The position numbers and the translations under genes were made by a program. The notes under the pieces were generated by a model that searched no databases, had not been told where the DNA came from, and saw only the letters and a list, made by a program, of their open reading frames with translations. Shown one piece after another: positions 33,413 to 43,890 of a DNA stretch of 64,000 nucleotides (position 1 is its first letter; every line of letters begins with the position of its first letter). Origin of the DNA: Dryococelus australis (lineage: Eukaryota > Arthropoda > Insecta > Phasmatodea > Phasmatidae); assembly GCA_029891345.1 (NCBI GenBank), contig CM057009.1, positions 303,739,166 through 303,803,165 on the forward strand, in the 5' to 3' direction.

Positions 33413-33608
33413 GAGCTATTACACTATCACATGTACACGTTTGAACAGTATGTACAATTTATAAGCACAACTCGGACTGAACAATCAACTGAAAGGACTG
33501 CGAATTGAGAACTGAACGGACCGTGAAAAAACAAGCATCCTTCCGGAATGAAATGAAAAAAAAAACGAAAACTGAACTGAGAACTGATATGACTGTGTAA
33601 AATGTCCT

Positions 33609-33957
33609 TTATAACTTGGTTTCGATTACAATAGATATCACTAAGAATTCTTTTTACACGAGCTTTATCCATTACCCTCCACGAGGGAATGCTAGTAGAT
33701 TTATATTTAAACCACTCAGTCTTTAGGCTTAAAGCCCTATAGACGAGTAAGCTCAAGGAAATCGTGTGTAGAGCCACGCGAGAGGTGGTTATCGAAATAA
33801 TGGGAACACCTGAACGAACATGATTAGCGCATATTGCATTGTACTGTGATTGCAGAAACAGGTTGTTCGAAATGCTAACGAGTTTTGACATCACTTGGGT
33901 CACGTCAGCTCTACGGTTCTGTGTGACAATCCTCATCAGTGTTTTGCGATCCCGCTT
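33609..33957 (-). pseudogene. Tc1-like transposase, DNA-binding fragment
   Basis: On the minus strand at about 33950-33880 the sequence reads KRDRKTLMRIVTQNRRADVT, the second helix-turn-helix of Tc1-type transposases (RDRRxLxRxVxxNRRxTxxxI). The rest of the open run down to 33612 shows no clear catalytic motif. The fragment is cut at 33957 by the Academ-like element and at 33608 by the Harbinger element. Its upstream continuation is at 40311-40390. Confidence 0.6.
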
Positions 33958-33959
33958 AA
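33957..33959. repeat. Target duplication TAA, left
   Basis: TAA directly before the inverted repeat starting TAGGCCAGGCA. It is repeated at 40311-40313. Confidence 0.7.
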
Positions 33960-34330
33960 TAGGCCAGGCAATTAATAAAATTTGACCAAACTTTGGAAAA
34001 ATCGCAGAGAGATAATTTTTGGTACAAACCTTTATAATGATGTAAGGAATTATATATCAAAAGTTCTATTGGATCCGAGCTGTGCTGGTTGCGCTACACT
34101 GTAAAAAAATGCACAAGAAAGCACATTTTGTGATGTACCTCTGTTAATATTGATTTTATGTAAAATTGTGTTTAATAAATATCAAAGACGATTAAATTTA
34201 CTACAAAAAGGTCGTAAGAAATGTAGTAGATGGCATAGTTTTCCTGCCATAGCTGTTTTAAGGTGGTGTAAAAAGTTTTTGAGCCCAATATGCTTTTGTC
34301 CATGCTACCATAATTTTGGTGTGTAGGCCT
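33960..34330 (+). repeat. Left terminal inverted repeat of the Academ-like element
   Basis: About 370 bp, pairing with 39947-40310. The repeats differ at scattered sites and by small indels, so the element is not recent. Confidence 0.88.
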
Positions 34331-35899
34331 ACAACAAGTGAAGTTCAAAGTTTCTCATTCAAATAAAACTGCCCAAATTGCACGTACTTCCAAAGTATCT
34401 TAAATAATACTTATATATGACCAACACAGAAGTACACAGAATTTAGGAATGTGCAACATACCGGAATTTTATTTACAATGACGCGAAAGGAAGGGGAGGG
34501 TTTGTACTATGCACATTATCTTACGAAAAATTATTGTGGTAAAGACTTCTTTCGCTGGAGCAGTCAGTGACCACCTAAGTTCCTAGTTGAAATGTGTTAT
34601 CCAGATTGTGACACTATCGCCGACTAGTGCGATGCTTTGTAACTAGGTTATTAGGCTGTCTGCAGTAGTACAAAAATGGTGCGGTGGAGTGTTCGTTGTG
34701 TAAAGACATGTGTTTCGAAAGAGAGCATGTGCAAAATGCTTGAAAATTGTTTACTATGTGGGGCGACTCTAAGTAATGGTACATCGCAGTATATGCACTT
34801 TTTATGGTTAATTTAATAACACAAAATTACGACACCATTGTTGCATGGGCGGAGTTTCGAACTACATAGCCTGTTGAAACATGTGGACGTTCCATAAGAC
34901 AGGCTACTGTCACTTACTTGTTTTGTTGTAAGAACTTTAACATCATACTATTAATGTCCATAAAATATACATACATGGCTCATAAATAATAATACATATA
35001 TTTCTAGCAGGAATTCGCCATTTCGCCCGTCCGAAGTTTCATCAATTTATCAGCCTGTGATTCTGTCCTCCCAAAATTTGAGGTGTTTTTTTAAGTCGTC
35101 ATTAACTGTGTAAAAGTCCGAAAGTAAAGAAGTTTATTTCCCTGCATGTATGCTAACCCGTAATTTCAATTTGTCAATTAAATATGCGTTTGGAAGATCG
35201 AATTAGCCCTGTATACCGATGCATATGACAATATAACCATGTAAGTTATATCACAAGGTTCAGGGAAATAAAACATTCAGCTATTATTATCACTTCAAGA
35301 TGCATATAGTAACAACATATTACGAAATATTCTAACTATGACTGCTTATATCATATCTGACTTTGGGTTATTATATAGGCACGTACTTATCGGTCATTAT
35401 CTATGTTATTTAACAACACAGTAAAATGTAAAGTATTGATATTCACATAAAAATGTATGTCGGACTGATACCATTCATTTGGAAAACAATCTTTTAATTT
35501 TTACTGCTCACTTCCGTGTTGATACACAGGTTGTGCCAAAAGTAGTGAACCCATTTCAATAGTGCGCTACAGTTATAGGAATGTGGAAACGAATTAAACA
35601 ATAGTGGTCCGATGTTCTCTCCAAGAAAATCTAGAATTATAAGTTTCAAAATGGTGCAATTTAAGCATCCAATTAATATATATATATGAATGGTACTTTT
35701 TCTTTGGGCATGATTTAAAAAATTAAAACTGCTGGTCTCTTCCCACCTTTTCCACTTGATCAGCACCTGGTAAAAGAGCCAGTGTTGTTAACTAGTGCAT
35801 AAGCGACAGCTGTAATATTTCTCGTGTTACCCATGTTTATGCTATTAACAGTAATCTTCATCTTCATGTTTAGGTGAAATTGTTGAGGTGACTTGAGGC
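34331..35899. other. 5' non-coding part of the Academ-like element
   Basis: No domain recognised on either strand. A minus-strand open frame at 35766-35494 has no known motif. The promoter of the gene probably lies here, but no core element can be named. Confidence 0.5.
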
Positions 35900-36059
35900 T
35901 TGAACATTATCAGATCAGCTTCTATTGAAAGAAACGATGGTAAAAACGAAACACTACAAACACTACAATCAGTAACTGTTTATAGACAATGCAGACGACA
36001 GTATACTAAGCGCCAAAACATAGAGGCGTGGAAAAGACAGAAAGGAACTGAGGCAGATA

Positions 36060-36463
36060 GTGAACTTTCGACATCAGCAGAAAGCAAAAATGAGGTCGCC
36101 AACCTGCGGATTTTCATGCGACGAGAAATGTTTTATTTGCGGCAAAGAAGCAGATGAAGAGAAAGAGAAGAAGGTGAACATTGTACGATGCCGGAAAATA
36201 AGGAATGTTCGAACACTGTCCATGAAAGATAGTATTTTAAAGGCAGTGAATTCAAGGAAAGACGAGTGGGGAAGGAAGTTCGTAAATGCATTGTTCCTAT
36301 TTTTGATGTAGTTGAAGTCAATGCCAAATACCACAATGATTGTTATCTGTCTTTCTGCAGATCGGTAACACAAGAAGGTGGTAAAAGAGCGCACCCACAA
36401 GATCTAAACATAGCACATTCCATGGGAGAAATTTTCTCTTACATGGAAAACAGTGACGATTGA
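36060..36463 (+). pseudogene. Academ-like gene, N-terminal cysteine region
   Basis: In one frame the sequence reads PTCGFSCDEKCFICGKEADE, a zinc-binding-like N-terminus. It then reads RNVRTLSMKDSILKAVNSRK and, after a frame change near 36270, VNAKYHNDCYLSFCR, a further Cys/His pair. A stop follows at 36461-36463. This Cys-rich start followed by a YHxxCYxxF motif is typical of a large, poorly named invertebrate protein family whose C-terminus carries the Cys cluster seen at 39234. An upstream plus-strand frame begins at 35900 and may be part of it. Confidence 0.55.
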
Positions 36464-36505
36464 CAGTTCACACTATCGGGACTGAAAAGTGTTATTTCAG
36501 GTTGT

Positions 36506-37289
36506 GTGCCAGATGAAAAAATAATTAGATCAAAACTGATAGAACGATACAAAGAGGGTGTAATTGTATCTGGTAGAAGTACTTCTGTAGCAATCATCTG
36601 TTTCCGAGACACGCAACATGAATTTCTGACGAATGCTTGGTACAGAAACAGATGTTCAAATCAAGAGGAGGAGAGGTTTAGGATTCTTGAAGCTGCAGCA
36701 TTGATACTGAGACAAGATATTCGGTTACATGCAAATGACACAAAGAACTATCCACCGAGTGGTCATTTCTTCGATAATGTCAATGAATCTGCCCCGAAAT
36801 CTTTACAGTTTTTCACAAATAAACTTATTACAACGGGCAAAAAAGGAGAAATGAGACCATTGCAAACCAAATACACAGCAATAAATCATGCTATGATCTT
36901 TGCTATTCGGCCACAAACGGTTTTGTCTCCTATACCTACTCATTGGTATTGCCACAATTTTACACAGAAAATTTGGATCCAGAAATATGCTAGATATTTT
37001 GTCTCATTTCGAGTTTCCTGCATCGTGCAAGGAAGCACAATTTTTTAAGGTATCATCCATTTTTCATCCAGATCCAACAATTTCACCTGGATCAGTTGTC
37101 CAGTTTGCGTTCGACAATGCTGACTATAATGTCATTACAATCAATGGCTTAGGTACATTTCATGCTATGGGAGGCATTAAGGTTGTCACACCATTTCAGG
37201 TTACTAGCCCTGAAGAACCTATTACTCGATTGAATAATATTCCTACTGCAGAAGAGATAGGTATGAAAGGTCTCATACCATTGAAGTAA
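36506..37289 (+). pseudogene. Academ-like gene, middle region 1
   Basis: Open for 180 residues (36506-37048), with IIRSKLIERYKEGVIVS, an Asn/His-rich HEFLTNAWY and ALILRQDIRL. A frameshift near 37000-37050 moves the reading into the next frame, which has HPDPTISPGSVVQFAFDNAD and TFHAMGGIKVVTP. The FAFDNADYN motif with its Asp, followed by TFHxMGGI, looks like a conserved catalytic-type block, possibly part of a DDE core. This last point is inference. Confidence 0.6.
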
Positions 37290-37493
37290 TTTGAAAATAC
37301 CAGTGGAACTGGACTACAAAAGATAAAAATAACAGGACTTGATATCTCTGACATCTTGAAGAAGTCAGTGTGTTCAATGCTGTGGATTTTTGGAAGTGTC
37401 AACAAATTCCAGGTATATCAGGGTGGAATGGATACATAGAGAAAAGCACTGCCACCAAGCCCGAAGACATTTGACGAATCAAGAGAATTTTGT
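37290..37493 (+). pseudogene. Academ-like gene, damaged link
   Basis: Between the two long open stretches the coding sense continues in fragments: LDISDILKKSVCSMLW in one frame and IPGISGWNGYIEKSTA in another, separated by stops at 37287-37289 and 37426-37428. Confidence 0.55.
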
Positions 37494-38336
37494 ATGCAGT
37501 TTGTCAATGCACCACTTAATAATTACGACACTATATTGACTGTCCTTAGCGTTGCTCTCGATGAGAGCAAAAAGTTGACGCAGAAAACTTGTATTGTTAC
37601 TTTCGATCAACTCTTGTACCTGAAAGCTCGGGATATTGTTGGAGCGAGTGACCAGACTTCAAAATTGTCCAAAATCATTTTCACACCTGGAGGGTTATAC
37701 ATACTGATGTCCTTCTTAGACAGTATTGGCTACATCATGGCAAGAAGTGGTCTGAAGGAAGTTCTCAGCATCATACATGCCCCGAACTCTGTGGATATGA
37801 TGCTCACTTGTCACACACACTCCAGAGCTGTGAGAGGTCATCTATTACTTCATTTGGCAATGTCGAAAATCACCTTTGAAGACCTCGAAATATCTGAGGA
37901 ACAATCCACAGCAATGAGAGAGATTCTCATTTCGTTCTCAGACAAACCTCAGACACTAGACGAAATTGATTGTTTGCCATTACTGCAAGAATTGCAGACG
38001 ATGCTGGACCAGCATTTATTGGTAATAGAAAACAGAGGAGATACTACTAAATTTTGGGTACAGTACTTCAGGATGGTGTGTCTGGTTAAAGACTACATAC
38101 AAGCTGAGCGAACTGACAATTGGAAAGTGCATTTGGAATATGTGCAGAATGTGATTCCATATTTTCATTCTGTGGTACATTTCCTTTATGCAAAATCATG
38201 CAGACTGTATTTTCAAGACATGCAGAGTTTGAAGGACAGTATGAATACCAAAGAGTTCCGCAAATTCCCAGAATATGGTTATTTCACAATGCGCACACTC
38301 TGTATGCGCACTTTACATCAACTATGTACGAAATAA
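37494..38336 (+). pseudogene. Academ-like gene, middle region 2 (280 codons open)
   Basis: The longest open frame in the window. It contains TCIVTFDQLLYLKARDIV, then IIFTPGGLYILMSFLDSIGY, then SGLKEVLSIIHAPNSVDMML and HSRAVRGHLLLHLAM. These blocks (TFDQxLYxKA, GGxHxLMSFLxxIGY-like, SGLKExxxxxxAPNSVxxML) are strongly conserved in many arthropod and mollusc database entries as I remember them, usually annotated as uncharacterised and multicopy. The stretch is open probably by chance of which lesions fell where, since both neighbours are frameshifted. Confidence 0.7.
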
Positions 38337-38442
38337 TTTTGGCTCGGATGCAGTAATAGTCTTCGACGGGTACCAGGAAGCTTTAACTGATACAAAAGCA
38401 GTAGAATGTCTTTGTCGATCGTCGAAGAACATTTGAGCTGAT

Positions 38443-39147
38443 GTGCTCTTTCAGGGGAGCATGACTGTAACATTAAACCAAGAGAACCTTTTACCCAACA
38501 GAAACAACAAGAGCAGATTGATTGCGATGCTAAAGACAAAATTTGAGCAAGAACATTTTATCTCTTTTCAAGCTCCAGGTGATGCTGATGTCCTGATAGT
38601 GAAAACAGCGATTCGAATGTCGTTAGAGAAAACTGCAGTCTTCATTGGAGAAGACATATATATTTTGGTATTACTTGTCGATATGGCTCCTACCTCAAAA
38701 TGCATCTTTTTCATGAAACTAGAGAAAGATAGGACAGAAACTAAGATATAGTTGTCGGAAAGTATGAGCAAGTTCTCTGAATGCAAGAAACATATTTTGT
38801 ACCATCACGCCATGACAGGATGTGACACATCTGCACTCTTCTGTAAGGAAAAAATTAAGGCAGTACTGTTATTAAACAAGCGGCCAGACTTACAGATTGG
38901 TGCAAGTATGTTTAAAAAGCCAAACACACCAAAATATGTTGTAGAGAGATATGGTGAATCATTCCTCTTAGCCTTGTATGGAGCACCAATATCTGAAATA
39001 TCTCTAGACGAATATCGCTTCAAATGTTTTACTGCGTCTGTAGGGAGAGGAAGAACGAGTAATTTGGCGCTACTACCTCAACGAAAAGTGCAGCTCATGA
39101 GCATTCGTTCAGGGTGTGCCAATAAGCGCAGAAATGGAAAGGGATAG
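38443..39147 (+). pseudogene. Academ-like gene, XPG-like nuclease region
   Basis: One frame with a single stop at 38749-38751. It contains SFQAPGDADVLIVKTAI, then VFIGEDIYILVLLV, two acidic blocks like those of PIN/XPG/FEN-type nucleases, then HAMTGCDTSALFCKEKIKA, the H-x-x-x-GCDT-S-A motif that follows in this family. Upstream VTLNQENLLPNRNNKSRLIAM-type residues also fit the N-terminal part of that nuclease. The motif order, acidic block, acidic block, GCDTSA, is characteristic. The stop separates the second block from GCDT. Confidence 0.7.
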
Positions 39148-39233
39148 AGTTATTACCTAACGATTGGGGATGGAGGTTTGAAAACAGCAAGCTCATTCTC
39201 ATAACCACTTCAATACCACCTGCTTCTGATGCT

Positions 39234-39458
39234 TTGCTAAAAACAATATCGTGCAGTTGTGTGAAAGGGTGTGGTGCGGAATGTGGTTGCCGCAAGACAG
39301 GCCTTCGATGTTCCTCGATTTGTGGGAACTACCATGGTTTTTCCTGCCTAAATTCTCCACCAACGGAGGATTCCGTCGATACTGTAGTAGAGGATGTAGT
39401 TCTTGATACAGAGGACTTTAAATATGCTGGAAATGAGGACACTGCTGATGCTGAGTAG
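39234..39458 (+). pseudogene. Academ-like gene, C-terminal Cys8 cluster
   Basis: A 74-residue tail whose first 45 residues hold eight cysteines: CSCVKGCGAECGCRKTGLRC followed by SSICGNYHGFSC. A tyrosine stands where a ninth cysteine would be expected from the C-x-x-C spacing. An acidic end follows (EDVVLDTEDF) and the stop is at 39456-39458. It resembles a CXC/tesmin-like zinc cluster. AATAAA poly(A) signals follow at 39500-39505 and 39532-39537, so this is the 3' end of the gene. Confidence 0.75.
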
Positions 39459-39499
39459 AAGATTTGTTTTCAAGGTCATATAGTTTATATTGTGATTCT

Positions 39500-39537
39500 A
39501 ATAAATGTGTTACATAACAATGAACTGTTAAAATAAA
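39500..39537 (+). terminator. Poly(A) signals of the Academ-like gene
   Basis: Two AATAAA hexamers, at 39500-39505 and 39532-39537, 42 and 74 bases after the stop codon. Confidence 0.6.
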
Positions 39538-39946
39538 ACTCATTTCATTCTTAGTATTAAGTGATTAGTTAATTTGTTAATTGTAGATACTATACACCAA
39601 GGATAGAAGATGTATGTTGGATTTTGATACAGTAACTACAACACTGCAATTTTAAGTGTCATTAATGGAAGCCTTTATCTTTGTATACAACATGTATATG
39701 CATATTTCTTATTTAAGTGAAATATTTATATTCCGTATGAAAAACAACACACTCTTGCATTCGTAACTTTAAATAAGGCGACAAAAAAAAATTCATACTT
39801 TGTTAGTAAATACAATGTTGTTGGAATTTTGACCCTACATATGTGAGACACAGGCCTAGCGTTTTGATATGTATAAGTGATGACAATGGTAATTAAATAA
39901 ATATGGAATTATTCCAATTAATGTAGTTTTATTTGTGTGGAGCAAT

Positions 39947-40310
39947 CGGTATACCACTTTTTGGTATCATGGACAAAAGCATATTGGTCTCAAAAACTTT
40001 TTACACCCCCTTAAAACAGGTATGGCAGGAAATTTTTGGCAGCTACTACAAAATAGCTTAGTACATTTTTGTAGTAAATTTGATTGTCCTCAATATTTAT
40101 AAACACATTTTTACGTAAAATCAATCTTAATGGAGGTACATCACAAAATGTGCTTATTTGTACATTTTTTTACAGTGTAACGAAACCTTCACAGCTCGAA
40201 TCCAATAGGACTTTTGACATATAATTCCTTACATCATTATGAAGGTCTGTACAAAAAATTATCTCTCTGCGATTATTTTTCCGAAGGAATCGTCTAAAGT
40301 GCCTGGCCTA
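39947..40310 (-). repeat. Right terminal inverted repeat of the Academ-like element
   Basis: Mirror of 33960-34330, ending TGCCTGGCCTA at 40310 and followed by the TAA duplication. Confidence 0.88.
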
Positions 40311-40390
40311 TAAAGGGGATTGGCTATCGTCCATTATTTCTCTTCTCTGCTGTCTTGCTACGAGTTGTGTAAGCCATCGTTACTTTGGAC
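40311..40390 (-). pseudogene. Tc1-like transposase, segment upstream of the Academ insertion
   Basis: Read on the minus strand, this leads into the TAA site and, with one copy of TAA removed, continues in frame into KRDRKTLMRIV at 33950. It contains one stop. This in-frame junction is the empty-site evidence for the Academ-like insertion. Confidence 0.5.
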
Positions 40391-40638
40391 ACTGCTGCTC
40401 TCAAAACACTTTAGGTCTCTCAGGCGTGTTATTTTTTTGGGGGTGGGGGGTACAAGAATATCTTTGGCGAATATAAAAAAAAAAGAACTACGGTATTTAT
40501 AATAAACATCATTGACTTTCAAACACGTTGAGTATTTAAGCAATACCATCACTCGGACAATTTTCCTTCAGATAATGTATGATTTTTTAACACAGTACAA
40601 GTTCCTACACAAAATACAAATCAACTTACTTTTTCGTG
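40391..40638. other. No gene seen
   Basis: AT-rich flank. Nothing recognisable. Confidence 0.5.
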
Positions 40639-41780
40639 AGTGGGAGTGGGGTGTCGGAGCCAGAGCCACCCGGCCGCCTTGTTGTTTCGTCATCGTCCGC
40701 CATATTTTTCCCTTTTTTTTCCACAAATTCGTCTAAAATAGCCCTCAAAATTACCCTTTTCCTTAAAATTTTCCCTTTTTCTTTTAAAAATCCTTCAAAA
40801 ATTCCAATTTTTCCCGGAGCAGGCGAGAGGGATTAGTGACCCAGTGTCAGCGATCAGCGACCCTGGTGACTGGGATCAGTGACCCAGGGGTCAGGAGAGC
40901 AGGACCTATGAACTTTATCCTTGACATTTGACCCAAAAAATCGAAAATCCCGATTAAATATCAAAAACGTCCAAAAACACCCAAAAATGTATTATCAAAA
41001 ATTTAAATGATTTTTTATAATTTATCTTAAAAAAGTTAAATTTCCTAAAGTGCCCCTCACCCCCCTCTCCCAAAACAAATTAGTCGGCAGGTCTCCAACA
41101 CTCGCCCCATCCCAGTCAACAAGCATATTACAATACATACTACTACCACCATATTGTAAGCAGAGGACCTTGCCTTACAAAATTCCCAAAAAAAAACCCC
41201 TAAAAATCTATATAAATATATAATATACTTAAAATTATTAAAAATGTATTATTAAAAGTTATTATAAAACTTATCTTTAAAAACTTGCCTTTTCGGATGT
41301 CCCCTCAGCACCACACCCAGCAGATGACTGCCGTCAATTGCTATTAACTGTTCAGTCAGTGGGCCCCCATCCCTTCATGCCCATCAATTATTTATGTTCG
41401 TTCGACCCCCTCACCCCTTTTTTACTCATTCCGCCATCTTATTTTTCGTCTGTCATTTTTATATATTTTACTGAAGGCTGCCATATTTGTTTTTTTTGTT
41501 CGTCATTTGTTTATATATGGTATTGGAGGCTGCCCTGTTTGTAGGCATCACTCGTTTATATTTGTTACTGGAAGCAGTCATGTTGGTAGGCTGTCTCCCA
41601 CGTTCGTTCGACTGTCATCTTCGTAGGCATCAGCCATCTTACTAGAAGCAATCTTCCATTTTGGTAAGCATGATTTGTTTTAGAGTTTGTGTCTCAACTT
41701 CGTTCGACTGCCATATTATATTTCATATATTTTCATCACCTGCACATCGCCATTCGACAGCCATATTTATTTATGTTGTT
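40639..41780. mobile_element. Relative of the 26708 element, left part
   Basis: From AGTGGGAGTGGGGTGTCGGA on, the order of blocks follows that at 26708-27640: a GC-rich start with GAGCCACCCGGCCGCC, AT-rich stretch, GACCCAGTGTCAGCGATC-type block, AGGACCTATGAACTTTATCC, then ACCACACCCAGCAGATGACTG and repeated GGCTGCCATATTTGT phrases. No right terminus was found, so it is truncated or continues into the coding debris that follows. Confidence 0.55.
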
Positions 41781-42320
41781 AAAGTGTAGGTTGTGCTAAT
41801 TACCCCTGCCAAAGTTTTTCATTAGCTAATTAGTGTTTAGTCGGCAAGCCTCCATCACTTTTGTTCCATTAATTACTCACTTAAGTTAGACTCCCTCCAT
41901 ATTAGTTTATATTTATAAACACATAGGTAGTATCGGATAGGTCGCTGGCTATCGGCCTGTACCTACCTATTGGCGACATTGACCATTCCTGCAAGGTAGG
42001 TAAACTGTTTATATATGTATATATATAATATATGTGTTTGTTTTATTCTTAAATGCAAGTATTTTTTATTAAAAATTATTTTTATATAAAGCATTAGGTT
42101 TTTATAAAATAAATCAAATGCATCCTATTTAATAAATATTTATATTTATAGAATATTACATACAAAACATTTTTTGCGATGATTTCTTCGAAGGCAAGAG
42201 GACATCACATTATTTCGTAAGAGGTTGGTATGTACTCCTTCTCAGATGCAGATGATTTAACCAATCGAGTATCCAGCCCGATCCCTTCATCATCATTTCT
42301 TCTTCCTCGCCATGTACCTT
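41781..42320. repeat. Duplicated segment, copy 1
   Basis: The stretch ATATATAAAGC ... TTTTTTGCGATGATTTCTTCGAAGGCAAGA ... CAGATGCAGATGATTTAACC ... CGAGTATCCAGCCCGA matches 43480-43890 in order and orientation. The segment around it (41100-41700) also matches 43040-43420. This is a direct duplication with about 1.6-1.9 kb spacing. Confidence 0.65.
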
Positions 42321-42518
42321 TTGTATATATTCATCTACACTCTTTGCGATGTCATATACATTATAGAGAGGTAGATTAGAAGTTTTGAATGCACTGTTGT
42401 TGGTACCTTCGTCAAACGGTTCTGGATATGTATAATTGCATTCCAGCCATATATTATATTTTAGAGACTCATGTTTTTCAATCTCTTCTGTATGTTGGTT
42501 TATTAAATTTTGTTTCAT
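42210..42518 (-). pseudogene. GSGW-motif protein fragment, Polinton/adintovirus-like
   Basis: A minus-strand open frame of 102 residues: NNSAFKTSNLPLYNVYDIAK, then VDEYIQKVHGEEEE, then KGSGWILDWLNHLHLRRSTY and QPL. An F-x-T-x-N block, a segment that ends in I-x-x-x-x, and the motif GSGW-x-L ... L-x-L ... Y-x-PL are conserved in arthropod proteins I associate with Polinton or adintovirus-like elements, upstream of the protein-primed DNA polymerase. It ends at a stop directly after the PL motif, so it is truncated before the usual continuation. The family link is from memory and needs a search. Confidence 0.5.
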
Positions 42519-42761
42519 ACTTGACAGGGACGAGCAAACATCTTTCGACTAAACTGTCAGATTCGGAGCAACATAATCTTTAACATGCCTCTGAATGCAG
42601 ATTGCTTCAGAAGAAATCCTTTGGCATTAGTTATTCCTAGAGCATTGATAGGTTTCGGACATGAGGTTTACACTGTTAGGCATGGTTATTATACATTCAT
42701 AACATTATTTTCTGTGACGGTTATGTATTTCAAGTCGCATGTTGTCTGGAACATCTTTTGC

Positions 42762-43013
42762 TCAATAATACATGAACTTACGACCACACTTGTGACAGCT
42801 ATGGGTCAAATAAGGCCATTCTGTCTTCTTTGTCCATTTACCACTCTTCTCGTGACTACACGCATGACAGCTTTTACTGTACAGCTTACCACAGTAGCGA
42901 CATGATCGACCCGATATCGACAGCGAATTGTCTATACCGTCCACATGCACATCCCCTCTTACCAATGGTAGCATCATTGCATCATCTCTTACTGTACATG
43001 GTAGCAATGACAT
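42762..43013 (-). pseudogene. Zinc-finger-like fragment
   Basis: A minus-strand open frame of 83 residues with CRYCGKLYSKSCHACSHEKS and, after a linker, SCHKCGRKF. Two C-x2-C pairs with a third C and a His between fit a degenerate zinc-binding domain of the kind found at 51184-51462. It is in the same orientation as, and 250 bp upstream of, the GSGW fragment, so both may come from one gene. No start or family could be fixed. Confidence 0.4.
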
Positions 43014-43480
43014 ATTTAGATCATCTTGAAAGACCTTTAAAACGAAAAACTCAATAACAATGCGTAAAAGTCATGCATATTACATACCAGACTAATACCA
43101 CCATATTGGATCAGGTGAACTTGACTTAGCCTCCATTATCTTGAATGACCTTGAACACAGGCAATCTCCATGAAATTCATCAAAATATTCCAAAAATATC
43201 CCAAAAATTATAAAAAATAATAAATAATTTATTATAATAAACTTACATAAAAAACTTACATTTCCGAAGGTCCCCCAACACCACACCCAGCAAACGACTG
43301 ATTCTTTCATACACACTCCCTTCACCTAATTTCATTCTATCGTATGCCACCATCTTGGTTTTTCATTTGACATTTGTTTATACATTGCTGGAGGCTACAA
43401 TCTTGGATGTAATATGTTATCACCTATGTAACCTTAGTGTATAAATTTACCCACCTGGCAGCAGCCATATTTGTTTATTT
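43014..43480. repeat. Second relative of the 26708 element interior
   Basis: Contains a unit of the tandem repeat seen at 27665 (CATATTACATACCAGACTA), then TTTCCGAAGGTCCCCCAACA, ACCACACCCAGCAAACGACT and CCACCATCTTGGTTTTTC, in the same order as 27341-27560 and 41281-41440. It contains no gene. Confidence 0.6.
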
Positions 43481-43890
43481 TTTAAGTATTGGTTGTGCTG
43501 GCAGCACCCTCCATATTGGATTCTATTTTCAACACATATGCAACGTTAATTTCTAGATTATGCCACCTGATATCAGCCTGTACCGATTGGTAACATTGAC
43601 CATTACTGCAAAATACTTAATCTGTATTATTTAATTTTGTTTTATTCTTAAATGTATGTATTTTTATTAAATATAATTGTCATATATAAAGCAAATATTT
43701 TTGTATCAAATAAATTAAACTTTGCATATTTGATATATTTTTACTTACAAAATTGTACATACAGACAGTTCTTTGCGATAATTTTCGAAGGCAAGACGAG
43801 AAATTCATATTATTTTGTAAGTTGATGCAGCCCACTAGTTCTCAGTTATGGATGACGGACCGAATCGAGTGTCTAGCCCGAACAACCAAA
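43481..43890. repeat. Duplicated segment, copy 2
   Basis: Matches 41781-42320 (GCAGCCATATTTGTTTAT, TTTTTATTAAATATAATTGT, TTTGCGATAATTTTCGAAGG, CGAATCGAGTGTCTAGCCCGA). The GSGW reading frame is not open here. Confidence 0.65.

Larger units (their letters stand above)
29731..33608. mobile_element. PIF/Harbinger transposon
   Basis: Left end AGGGGATATTACGTGGTCAT (29731 on) and right end, read inward, AGGACATTTTACACAGTCAT share the following ATCAGTTCTCAGTTCAGTTT block, giving inverted repeats of about 42 bp. The left repeat is split by a MITE at 29773-30651 and resumes at 30652. Inside are the two Harbinger proteins: a DDE transposase on the minus strand and a MADF-domain protein on the plus strand. 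Flanking triplets are TAA (29728-29730) and TTA (33609-33611), close to the usual TWA duplication but not identical. Confidence 0.85.
33960..40310 (+). mobile_element. Academ-like DNA transposon, 6.35 kb
   Basis: Termini are perfect inverted repeats over 11 bp (TAGGCCAGGCA) and imperfect ones over about 370 bp (33960-34330 and 39947-40310). Shared blocks include ATCGCAGAGAGATAATTTTT, TGATGTAAGGAATTATAT and AAAAAGTTTTTGAG. A TAA duplication flanks both ends, and a Tc1 reading frame continues across the empty site. The single gene inside (35900-39458) carries an XPG-like motif block and a Cys8 cluster. From memory, Academ elements combine a transposase with an XPG-type nuclease and a Cys8 zinc finger and make 3-4 bp duplications. 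The superfamily name is inference; the element boundaries are directly seen. Confidence 0.8.

Noticed and set aside
33427..33936. Single 169-codon minus-strand gene
   Set aside because: The frame crosses the right end of the Harbinger element at 33608. Only the part from 33957 to about 33880 has a Tc1 motif.
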